Shown here one piece after another: positions 51,064 through 59,400 of a stretch of 64,000 nucleotides of DNA (position 1 is the stretch's first letter; every line of letters begins with the position of its first letter). Location of the stretch: positions 1 to 64,000 of the forward strand of contig SCOI01000013.1 of the NCBI GenBank assembly GCA_005503085.1, given 5' to 3'. This DNA comes from Burkholderiales bacterium C2. GTDB taxonomy: Bacteria; Pseudomonadota; Gammaproteobacteria; Burkholderiales; Burkholderiaceae_C. Under the pieces are notes generated by a model, which was not told the DNA's origin, made no database searches, and saw only the letters and a program-made list of their open reading frames with translations. A program made the translations under genes and the position numbers.

Positions 51064-51432
51064 TCAATCGCCCCGCGCTTCAAAGAGTTCGACCGGGTTC
51101 CCCGATGGGTCTTCGGCCAGTACCTGCTGGCCGCCAGGCCCTTGTATCGGCTCGCTGCGAAAGCGCGCACCGGTGGCGCGCAGGGCCTGCATCGTGGCGA
51201 CCAGGTCCTCAACCTCGATCACCAAACGGTTCCAGCCGCCCGGCCTGGGCTGTGAGCCGTCGGCCAGGGGGCGCGATGCCGAGGTTCCCGGACCACTGAG
51301 CCAAAGCGTCAGTTGCTCGCGCGCCAGCATCACGAAAGGCGGCCCCCAGCGCTCGGTCTCGGTGAAGCCGAGCGCGGCATAAAAGGGCAGCGCGGCGTCG
51401 ACGTCGTCGACGAGGTAGCGAACGATGGCCAT
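51064..51432 (-). CDS. VOC/glyoxalase-fold protein
   Basis: The 122-residue protein is a single vicinal-oxygen-chelate unit of two beta-alpha-beta-beta-beta modules: IVRYLVDDVDAALPFYAALGF, WGPPFVMLAREQLTLWLSGPG, NRLVIEVEDLVATMQALRATG and QQVLAEDPSGNPVELFEA, the last with the metal Glu. Members include bleomycin-resistance proteins, glyoxalases and ring-cleaving dioxygenases; the substrate is unknown. GGGGAGG lies 6 bp before the ATG at 51432. With pyrF it forms a two-gene unit on the minus strand. Confidence 0.85.
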   Translation of the reverse strand: MAIVRYLVDDVDAALPFYAALGFTETERWGPPFVMLAREQLTLWLSGPGTSASRPLADGSQPRPGGWNRLVIEVEDLVATMQALRATGARFRSEPIQGPGGQQVLAEDPSGNPVELFEARGD

Positions 51433-51574
51433 GGTTTCCTCCCCAGGAAAACGATGCACCGATCACAGCCGTCCCGGCTTGCAGCGGTGAACAGATCAGG
51501 ATGCGCAGGATAAGCGCGAGGCTTGGTGACTGTCCATCTGCGGGCCGGGATCAGGCCGACTGGGTGCTCTGTTG

Positions 51575-51776
51575 CGCTCCTGTCCCCCAGCCTTCGGCCT
51601 CCTCCTTGACCTCGCGCCACAGAACACCCCGCCGCCCCGATCTGCTGGCACCGGTCTTCCTCGGCGAAGAACACAGCGCCAGTTGCAGAGTGCGTCGGGT
51701 GAGGGGCGCAGCGAGGTCAAGGAGGAGGATCGGGCGCAGCCCGGTCCGGGGGACAGGAGCGAAGTCCCTCACCCGA
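51575..51776. repeat. Fold-back (composite inverted repeat) element
   Basis: Three arm pairs occur in a 202-bp gene-free stretch. 51575-51588 pairs perfectly with 51748-51761 (14 bp), and 51598-51615 pairs perfectly with 51711-51728 (18 bp). 51695-51705 is an inverted copy of 51766-51776 (11 bp). The first two nest to form a long interrupted hairpin with a loop of 95 nt. No transposase is present. It resembles a MITE-like or other non-autonomous repeat. The rest of the gap 51433-51801 (369 bp) holds nothing I can name. Confidence 0.7.
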
Positions 51777-51801
51777 TGCGCTCTACGCCCCCCATTCCCA
51801 A

Positions 51802-52992
51802 TCAGCCCGCGCTCGCGTGGATGTGCTCGCGCACTCGGGGATAGATCTGCTGCATCCATTTGCGGCCGCTGAACACGCCGTAGTGGCCGACGCCGGTCTG
51901 GATGTGGTGGGTCTTCAGATAGGGGCGCACATTCGGGCAGAGGTCTTGCGCAGCGACGGTCTGGCCGACCGCGCAGATATCGTCGCGCTCGCCCTCGACC
52001 GTCATCAGCGCGGTGCGCCGGATCGCGGCCGGCCGCACCGGTCGGCCCCGGTACATCAGCTCGCCCCTGGCCAGGTCGTAGGTCTGGAACACCTTCTCGA
52101 CGGTCTCCAAATAGAACTCGGCCGGCAGGTCGTTGACGGCCAGATACTCCTCGTAGAAGTCCTGTATCACCTTGGCCTCCTCGCGCCGGCCCTCCAGCAG
52201 ATGCTCGTACATCTGGCGGAACGAGGCCTTGTGGCGCTCCGGGTTCATGCTCATGAAAGCGGTCAGCTGCAGAAAACCGGGGTAGACGCGGCGGCCGAAG
52301 CCGGCGTGCGGCAGCGGCACATGGCTGAGCAGGTTCTGCGCGAACCACTCGATCGGTTTGCTGATCGCCAGGCGGTTGACCTCGGTGGGATTGACACGGC
52401 AGTCCACCGGCCCTGCCATCAGGGTCAGGCTGCGCGGCTGGGCGGGATGCATGTCCTCGGCCATCAGCGCGGTGGCGGCCAGCGCGGCCACGCAGGGCTG
52501 GCAGACTGCGATCACATGGGTGTCGGGGCCGATGGCGGCGATGAACTGCATCATGTAGTCGATGTAGTCGTCCAGGCTGAAGGCGCCGTGGCGCAGCGCG
52601 ACATCGCGGGCGTTGTGCCAGTCGGTGATGAAGACATCATGGTCCTGCAGCAGGGTGCGGGCGGTCTCGCGCAGCAGCGTGGCGAAGTGGCCCGACAGCG
52701 GCGCCACCAGCAGCACGCGCGGCCGGGTCTCGGGCGCCGGGCCGGTCTTGCGGAAATGCAGCAGGGTGCCGAAGGGCAGCTTCAGGATGGGCAACTCGTC
52801 GACATCGGCGATCGCATAAGGCGGGCGCGTGTGGGTCAGGCGCATCCGCGAGATCACGTCGCTGGCGGCGGCGATGCTGCGCAGCGCCGATTTCTCGGTT
52901 CTCTGGAACCACAGCGATGCCGCCAGCTGCTGCGCCATCAGGCGCAGCGGCGACGTCAGGTCAGACTGCAGTTGATACGCCTGATACAGCAT
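51802..52992 (-). CDS. phaZ: Intracellular polyhydroxybutyrate depolymerase
   Basis: The 396-residue protein matches the intracellular PhaZ family of Ralstonia: MLYQAYQLQSDLTSPLRLMAQ at the start, VLLVAPLSGHFATLLRETARTLL, DVFITDWHNARDVAL, and HVIAVCQPCVAALAA, where Cys164 replaces the serine of a lipase box as nucleophile. The His is in HIQTGVGHYGVFSGRKW. It degrades stored PHB granules to hydroxybutyrate oligomers in the cytoplasm, so the organism most likely makes PHB. The start at 52992 gives the canonical N-terminus. It is divergent from a glutathione S-transferase gene. Confidence 0.95.
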   Translation of the reverse strand: MLYQAYQLQSDLTSPLRLMAQQLAASLWFQRTEKSALRSIAAASDVISRMRLTHTRPPYAIADVDELPILKLPFGTLLHFRKTGPAPETRPRVLLVAPLSGHFATLLRETARTLLQDHDVFITDWHNARDVALRHGAFSLDDYIDYMMQFIAAIGPDTHVIAVCQPCVAALAATALMAEDMHPAQPRSLTLMAGPVDCRVNPTEVNRLAISKPIEWFAQNLLSHVPLPHAGFGRRVYPGFLQLTAFMSMNPERHKASFRQMYEHLLEGRREEAKVIQDFYEEYLAVNDLPAEFYLETVEKVFQTYDLARGELMYRGRPVRPAAIRRTALMTVEGERDDICAVGQTVAAQDLCPNVRPYLKTHHIQTGVGHYGVFSGRKWMQQIYPRVREHIHASAG

Positions 52993-53099
52993 GGTGCTCG
53001 CCTCTCGGAGTCTGCTTGAGCTTGAGCAAGTAGCGGGCCAAGGCCTCGCGTCTTGGCACAGGGCTTGCGTCGCCGAATGCACAGCGGCAGGGGACGGCA

Positions 53100-53756
53100 A
53101 TGAGCAAAGCGGTGTTGACGATCAGCAGCAAGAACTACGGCGCCTGGGCTCTGCGCGGCTGGCTGATGGCCAAGCTGGCCAAGTTGGAGTTCACCGAGCG
53201 CGTGATCCCGCCCGACGATCCGGACATGAAGGCCGAGATGCTGCTGCTGTCGGCGTCGATGCGGGTGCCGACCCTGGAGCATGAGGGCGTCAAGGTCTGG
53301 GACACGCTGGCCATCGGCGAGTACCTCAACGAGATCAAGCCCAAGGCCGGCCTGCTGCCCGCCGATATCGCGGCGCGCGCGCACTGCCGCGCAATCTGTG
53401 GCGAGATGCACTCGGGCTTCAGCGCGCTGCGGTCGTCGCTGCCGATGAACATCAAGGCCTATTTCCCCAACTTCAAGCTCTGGTCGCGCGCGCAAAGCGA
53501 TATCGACCGCGTCGTGATGATCTGGAACGAATGCTTGCAGCGCTACGGCGGCCCCTATCTCTTCGGCGCCAAGCCCTGCATCGCCGATGCGATGTTCGCG
53601 CCGGTCGTGACGCGCTTTCTCACTTACGACGTCAAGCTCGACCCCGCCTGCGCCGCCTACTGCCAGCTGATCATGGCGCTGCCGGCGATGCAGGAATGGG
53701 TCAAGGCGGCGCGGGTCGAACCCGACGAGATCGACGAGCTGGATGCGGAGTTCTGA
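53100..53756 (+). CDS. Glutathione S-transferase family protein
   Basis: The 218-residue protein has a thioredoxin-like N-domain (SKAVLTISSKNYGAWALRGWLMAKLA, with the cis-Pro in ASMRVPTLEHEGVKVWDTLAIGEYLNE) and an all-helical C-domain containing GAKPCIADAMFAPVVTRFLTY, the N-capping box region of GSTs. SKNYGAW at the position of the catalytic residue suggests a Ser or Tyr contact to glutathione. Function is a detoxifying transferase or lyase of unknown substrate. It is divergent from phaZ and convergent to the cupin gene. Confidence 0.88.
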   Translation: MSKAVLTISSKNYGAWALRGWLMAKLAKLEFTERVIPPDDPDMKAEMLLLSASMRVPTLEHEGVKVWDTLAIGEYLNEIKPKAGLLPADIAARAHCRAICGEMHSGFSALRSSLPMNIKAYFPNFKLWSRAQSDIDRVVMIWNECLQRYGGPYLFGAKPCIADAMFAPVVTRFLTYDVKLDPACAAYCQLIMALPAMQEWVKAARVEPDEIDELDAEF

Positions 53757-53787
53757 ATCGACGACGCACCCCGCTGGGGCCGCATGC

Positions 53788-54210
53788 TCACTTCCAGGGC
53801 GTCGGGTCCGGAATCGGGCAGACTGGGTCCACGTCGATGGACTTGAAGTCCGCCGGCGAGACGATTTCCAGGTACTCCATGTCCGGGGAGTAGTCGAACA
53901 GATAGTGGCGGATGCCTGGGCGCTGATGCACGCAGTCGCCGGCCTCGACCAGGGTTTCCCGGTCCTCGTACATGAAGCGGGCCCAGCCCTTGAGCATGAT
54001 GACGATCTGGAAGTCCGCCTCGTGGCGGTGCCAGCCCGTGCCTTTTTCGGGGGCCATATTGGCCTTGACCAGATGGGCGATCACCCGGCCGTGGGTGGCC
54101 TCGGCGATGCCGAGGTCGCGATAGAGGAAGAAATCGCGCAGGCCGCCGCTGACATAGCCGGTGTCGGCGGGTTTGACGTGCGAGAACAAGGTGTCCGTGC
54201 GATCCAGCAT
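53788..54210 (-). CDS. Small cupin-domain protein
   Basis: The 140-residue protein is a single cupin barrel. Motif 1 lies in GTGWHRHEADFQIVIMLKGWARF with the HxH metal ligands and downstream Glu. Motif 2 lies in AGDCVHQRPGIRHYLFDYSPDMEYLEIV with the last His. It is likely a metal-binding dioxygenase or sugar-binding protein; the substrate is unknown. AGGAG lies 5 bp before the ATG at 54210. It is divergent from the transglutaminase gene. Confidence 0.85.
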   Translation of the reverse strand: MLDRTDTLFSHVKPADTGYVSGGLRDFFLYRDLGIAEATHGRVIAHLVKANMAPEKGTGWHRHEADFQIVIMLKGWARFMYEDRETLVEAGDCVHQRPGIRHYLFDYSPDMEYLEIVSPADFKSIDVDPVCPIPDPTPWK

Positions 54211-54328
54211 GGGAACTCCTTTTGAGGCATAGCGGCAAAACGCGCTAGGCTGCAGGCGTCGAGCAAGCATTTCCCGTTCCAGCCGCCGGGCTGGCCAGCA
54301 AGGCCGGGTATCCAGGAGTGGCCACGCC

Positions 54329-55210
54329 ATGATCCGCATCGAGTTGCAAATCGACCTGAACTACACGATAGGCCAGCAGGGCGCCGATTTCGTTTTCAAT
54401 ATCCACGCCGCCCACACCGCCCACCAGCGCATCAGCGCCGAGAACTTGCGGCTGAGCCAGGCCATCGAGTCGCAGATCCACACCGACCCGCTGACCGGCA
54501 ACCGCTATCTGCGCCTGCGCGCCGAGCCGGGGCCGCTGAGCCTCTCTTACGCGGCCACCGTCGACATCGTGCACCATCGCAGCGCGCCGGCGCAGATCGC
54601 CGAGGTGCCGGTGCGCAGCCTGCCGCCCGAGGTGATGGGCTATGTCTACCCGAGCCGCTACTGCCAGTCGGACCGGCTCTTGAAGCTGGCCAATGACGAG
54701 TTCGGCGGGCTCTGGCAGGGCTACAACCGCGTGCTGGCGATACGCGACTGGGTGCAGCGCCATGTGACCTTCGCGTCCAACACCTCCAACTCCAACACCT
54801 CGGCGGTGGACACCTTGATCGAGCGGGTCGGCATCTGCCGCGACTTCGCCCATCTGATGATCGCGCTATGCCGCGCGCTCAACATCCCGGCCCGCTTCAC
54901 CACCGGCACCGACTACGGCGCCGATCCGGCGCTCGGTCCGCCGGACTTCCATGCCTATGTCGAGGTCTATCTGGGCGACCGCTGGTACATCTTCGATCCC
55001 TCGGGCACGGCCATTCCGATGGGACTGCTGCGCTTTGGCACCGGGCGGGATGCGGCCGATGTGGCCTTCGCCACCATCTTCGGCGGCGTGCAGTCGGGCC
55101 CGCCGGTGATCAGGGCGCAGGCGGTCGAGGATGCCAGCCGTGGCCTGCTGCGGCCCCAGCACTGTGCCGATGCGCTGTCCAGCGACGCCGGCCGCAGGCT
55201 GCCGGGCTGA
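54329..55210 (+). CDS. Transglutaminase-like cysteine protease
   Basis: The 293-residue protein has an N-terminal beta-sandwich (about 1-110) and a transglutaminase core. The triad is visible: the Cys in VGICRDFAHLMIALCRALN, the His in PPDFHAYVEVYLGDRW and the Asp in YIFDPSGTAIP. Bacterial members act as peptidases or peptide-bond-forming enzymes; several are encoded with amide-ligase or proteasome-like genes, which are absent here. There is no signal peptide. The gene is divergent from the cupin gene and converges with the ParA-like gene, leaving 7 bp between the stops. Confidence 0.88.
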   Translation: MIRIELQIDLNYTIGQQGADFVFNIHAAHTAHQRISAENLRLSQAIESQIHTDPLTGNRYLRLRAEPGPLSLSYAATVDIVHHRSAPAQIAEVPVRSLPPEVMGYVYPSRYCQSDRLLKLANDEFGGLWQGYNRVLAIRDWVQRHVTFASNTSNSNTSAVDTLIERVGICRDFAHLMIALCRALNIPARFTTGTDYGADPALGPPDFHAYVEVYLGDRWYIFDPSGTAIPMGLLRFGTGRDAADVAFATIFGGVQSGPPVIRAQAVEDASRGLLRPQHCADALSSDAGRRLPG

Positions 55211-55217
55211 GGCTGGC

Positions 55218-55940
55218 CTAGGGCCGTGCCTTGGCCAGCTCCGCATAGGCGTGGTGCAGCCACAGCTTCAGGCGCTGGCGCTCCATCAGGCCCAGGCCGG
55301 GGCCGTCGGCGCCACCGTTCTTGGCGGCCCAGAAGCTGGCGTTGCGCGCGTCGATCTTCTGCACCACAGCATCCTGCAGATGCTTGATGTCGATCACCGT
55401 GGCGCCCAGGCCCAGCGCGCGCTCCAGCTGGCCCGATTTCTCCAACTGGGAGAAATCATGGCCGCGCAGCTGGTTGCGCACCAGCACATAGCGCAGGCGC
55501 TGGCCGAAACGATCCAGCAGCCGCGCCAGCAGGTCGACCGAGTCGCGTCCGGCGTCCATCACATGCCAGTAGTTCAGCGAAAAGCCCGAGATATCGGCCA
55601 TGTCCAGCACGCCCGAGTCGTCCATCCAGGTGACCAGCGGCTCATGCGTCTGCGCCGCCAGGTCCACCAGCACCCGCGTGCCCGGCTGCTCGACGGCGCG
55701 CTCGACGATATGGTCCAGCATCTCGTAGCGGTCAACCAGCACCGGCGAGGCATAGTCGCCATAAAAGCGCAGCAGGGCGCCATGCGAGCGGTCGGTGTCG
55801 AAGCCGATGAAGGGCAGCTGCTGGTCGATGAAGTACTGGGCCAGCACCCGCGCCAGCAGCGACTTGCCGACGCCGCCTTTCTCGCCGCCGATCAGGTGGA
55901 TCTTGGAGCTGGGGTTCTTGTCTAGCGTGGGCACATCCAT
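55218..55940 (-). CDS. ParA/MinD-like P-loop ATPase
   Basis: The 240-residue protein has a deviant Walker A motif IHLIGGEKGGVGKSLLARVLAQYF (KGGVGKS) at residue 18 and FIGFDTDRSHGALLRFY after it, as in ParA/MinD/SIMIBI ATPases. A Walker B-like strand LVDLAAQTHEPL follows. No ParB gene is nearby, so it is not a simple partition system. It is divergent from the 90-residue protein gene with 112 bp between starts, and that gene leads to the CHAT/lipase gene. The client of the ATPase is unknown. The start at 55940 precedes the P-loop at normal distance. Confidence 0.85.
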   Translation of the reverse strand: MDVPTLDKNPSSKIHLIGGEKGGVGKSLLARVLAQYFIDQQLPFIGFDTDRSHGALLRFYGDYASPVLVDRYEMLDHIVERAVEQPGTRVLVDLAAQTHEPLVTWMDDSGVLDMADISGFSLNYWHVMDAGRDSVDLLARLLDRFGQRLRYVLVRNQLRGHDFSQLEKSGQLERALGLGATVIDIKHLQDAVVQKIDARNASFWAAKNGGADGPGLGLMERQRLKLWLHHAYAELAKARP

Positions 55941-56052
55941 GGTGGGTTCCGGGCAAAGCAGAGGGTGGGGCGATTGTGCGGCAGGGCGTTGCATCGGGGC
56001 ATGACGGACAATCGCGGCTGTTTCCTATCCATAGCAGTAAGCGGGCCTGACC

Positions 56053-56325
56053 ATGAGCATGAAGAAGACCGACCTCGAACGCCACGCGGCGATGAAGCTG
56101 GACGGCCAGATGCGCGGCGCCGCCGTGCCCGGACGTTTCGGCCAGGGCGCCGCCCAGCTGCCCGACCGCAAGGAGCGCCGCCGCCTCGATGCCGCGGCCG
56201 GCCTGGTGCCCTTTGCCTGCAAGCTGCCTTCCGAGCTGACCAAGACCTTGAGCGAGCGCGCCGCCGCCCACCCCGAGGGCATCAACGGCCTGGTGGCCGA
56301 GCTCTTGCGCAAGAGCCTGGCCTGA
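56053..56325 (+). CDS. 90-residue hypothetical protein
   Basis: The protein is basic and soluble, with MKKTDLERHAAMKLDGQMRG at the start, a Gly/Ala/Gln-rich middle, and a C-terminal VPFACKLPSELTKTLSERAAAHPEGINGLVAELLRKSLA. The end has the strand-helix-helix rhythm of a ribbon-helix-helix DNA-binding fold, which is weak evidence for a regulator. I know no family for it. It is divergent from the ParA-like gene and lies 114 bp before the large CHAT-domain gene on the same strand, so it may be co-transcribed with it. Confidence 0.65.
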   Translation: MSMKKTDLERHAAMKLDGQMRGAAVPGRFGQGAAQLPDRKERRRLDAAAGLVPFACKLPSELTKTLSERAAAHPEGINGLVAELLRKSLA

Positions 56326-56439
56326 TCTGACGGGATGAAGGGCGCGCGCAACGCTTCCTGAGTTCAGGGGACGCGCGGCCCTGGTCAGCGCCGGGGCTTT
56401 GCCTCAGTATGGTCGGCTTGCTTCCCGAGGAGCCGCGCC

Positions 56440-59400
56440 ATGAGCGATACGCCTGCCCGCAGCGACAACCAGACGCCGTTCGACTACTGGAGCCGCGAGC
56501 ATGTGCGTGAGCTGGCCAGCATCACGCGCGCGAGCCGCAGCGCGGCGCAGGGCGCCAGCGATTTCTCGGCCGAGGACTTTGCCGCCGCCGATGTTCTGAG
56601 CGTCGAGTGGGCCGACGGCTCGGTACTGCACACCGATCCGCAGGCCTTTCTGGCCGGCCTGGACGAGCGGGGCGTGGCCGCGACGCGCTCGGCCGCCCGG
56701 CCCGGCCGGGTGCTGCTGCCCTTCGATCTGGTCGGCGCTGCGGCCCTGACCCGCGGCGCACCGGGCACGAGCCGGGTGCAGAGCTATGCGCTGGCCCGCC
56801 TGACCGAGCCCAGCACCCTGGACCGGGTGTACCAGTTCGGCGCCCTGTTCGCCGACGGGCTGGACCGCTGGTTCGGCAGCAGTGACAGCGGCGCCGCCCG
56901 GCTGGTGGCGGCCAAGCTCTGCCGCGCTTTCGAGACCGCCCAGCTCGACGGCGTCGGCCCCGAGCGCAACGGCGCGCTGCTGCACTGGCGCGCCGGCCGC
57001 TGGCAGCCGGCCGAGGTTGGCCAGGCGGCCGGCGCGCGCGATGCCGTGCTGTTCCTGCACGGCACGGCCTCCAGCACGGCGGGCAGCTTCTCCGGCCTCT
57101 GGGAGGGCGAGACGGTGGGCGAGGCCGACTTCCAGGCGCTGGCGCAGCGCTGCGAGCTCTATGCCTGGGAACACCGCACGCTGACCGTCAGCCCGCTGCG
57201 CAATGCGGTGGAGCTGCTGCGTGCGCTGGCGCCGCTGCGCGCCGGCCAGCGCCTGCACCTGGTCTCGCATTCGCGTGGTGGCATGGTCGGCGATCTGCTG
57301 GCGCTGGGCCTGAGTCGGGGTGAGAAGGCCAGATTCCGCGCCGCCTTCGAGCAGGCCTATGCGCCCGAGCATCCGGACCGTCCCGAGCTGGAACGCCTGC
57401 TGCAGAACCCCGCGCCGGCGCTGGAGCTGGGCGTGTTCGTGCGGGTGGCCAGCCCCTCGCGCGGCACCCTGCTGGCGGACCGCCGCACCGACCTCTTCCT
57501 GTCACTGCTGCTGCGCAGCGTCGGCCTGGCCTTCGGCACCAATGGCGTGCCTGTGTATGAGCGGCTCAACGGCTTTGTGCGCGCGCTGGTGGCAGCGCGC
57601 GCCGATGCGCGCAGCATCCCGGGGCTGGAGGCCATGATGCCCGGCTCGGCCCTGACCCTGGCGCTGAATGCGCCGGGCCTGCCCGCGCTGCCCGGGCGGC
57701 TGCGGGTGATCGCCGGCGACACCCAGGGCCTGGGCTGGGGCGGCATCCTGAGCCTGGTCGGCGATGTGTTCTACGGCCTGCACGACCATGATTTCGTCGT
57801 CCACACCCATTCGATGTTCGGTGGTTTCACCCGCGCCGATGCCAAGAGCCTGCGCCTGGCCGACAAGACGGTCACGCACCTGAGCTATTTCAAGAGCGCC
57901 GCGCTGTCGCGCCAGCCGCTGTTCCTGGCGCTGGACGGGCATGACGAGGGCTTTCGCGCGCTGCAGGAGGACGAAGCCATCACCCGCGGCCTGTTCCAGG
58001 CGCTCAAGCCCGACCCGCTGGCACGCCGCAGCGCCGCGCAGTGGCAGGAGTCGCTGAGCGACCCGGCGCAGCGCGGCAAGCCCATCCTGCTGGTCTTGCC
58101 GGGCATCATGGGCAGCGAGCTCGGCGAGGTCGGCGGCGCAGCGGTCTGGCTGTCGACCGCCGCGATGGTCAACGGCGCGCTGGCGGCGCTGGACATGGCC
58201 GGCCCGCGCCGGCTGGAGCCCACCGGGCTGACGCCGCTGGCCTATGAGCGCCTGCTGGTGGCGGCCGCCAAGGACTTCAATGTGCAGGCCTTCGCCTATG
58301 ACTGGCGCGAGCCGATCCCGCGCAGCGCCGAGCGCCTGGGCGCGCGGCTCGACGCGCTGCTCCAGCATGCCCAGGCCCAGCAGCTGCCGCTGCATCTGCT
58401 GGCCCATTCGATGGGCGGCCTGGTGGCCCGGGCGGCGCTGTTCCACCGTGTCGACGAGCAGGGCATGCTGGCGGACGACGATGCGCGCTGGCAGCGCCTG
58501 TGCCGGCGCGGCGGCCGGCTGCTGATGCTGGGCACGCCCAATGCCGGCTCCTATGCGCCGCTGCTGCTGCTGCTGCGCCAGCACGGCCTCTCAAAGCTGG
58601 TGGCCGGCCTGTCGCGTGCGGTCACTGCGGCCGATCTGGCGCGCTGGGGCGCGGGTTTCGAGGGCCTGCTGCAGATGCTGCCGCTGGCGCCCGACCCGCA
58701 GTTCGGCGATCTGCTGCAGCCGGCCGCCTGGCAGGCGCTGCAGCAGTTCGATGCCGGGCTGCCGCTGCCCGAGCCGGCCCTGCTGGCGCGGGCGCGGGCG
58801 GTGCGCGGCGCGCTGCAGCGCTCGTTCGAGCGCTTGAGGAACGAGCGCACCGAGGGCGTGTTCTACGTTGCCGGCCATGGCCAGACGCCGAGCCGGCTGA
58901 CCCTGCTGGGCCAGGGCGGGGCGGGCCAGCGCCTGGCGCTGCAGACCTCGCCGCAGGGCGATGGCACGGTGGGCTGGGACTCCTGCCTGAGCGCCGAGCG
59001 CTGCTGGTATGTGCGGGCCAGCCATGGCGATCTGGCCGACCACACGGCCTCGTTCAAGGCCTTCTTCGAGCTGTTGCTGAGCGGGCGCAGCAGCGCGCTG
59101 TCGCGCCAGCCGCCGCAGGCGCGCGCCGGCGCCGAGCCGGCCTTTGTGACGGCCGATCCGCTGGCCCTGCCCAGCCTGCCCGAGGACCCGCTGGCCTATG
59201 TGCTGGGCATGACGCAGCGCCTGCCGGCCGCCGCGCTGACGCCGCGCCTGGAGCTGCGGGTCGTGCATGGCAGCCTCGACTACGCGCGCTTCCCGCTGAT
59301 CGTCGGCCACTACCAGCACGACCGCCTGGCCGGCGGCAGCAAGCGGGTGGACGAGAAGCTCGGCGGCCAGCTGCAGCGCCTGATCGACACGCGACTCTTC

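Noticed and set aside
55218-55940. Partition system (parAB) on a plasmid or chromosome origin
   Set aside because: There is a ParA-like ATPase but no ParB gene, no parS-like sites and no replication genes.
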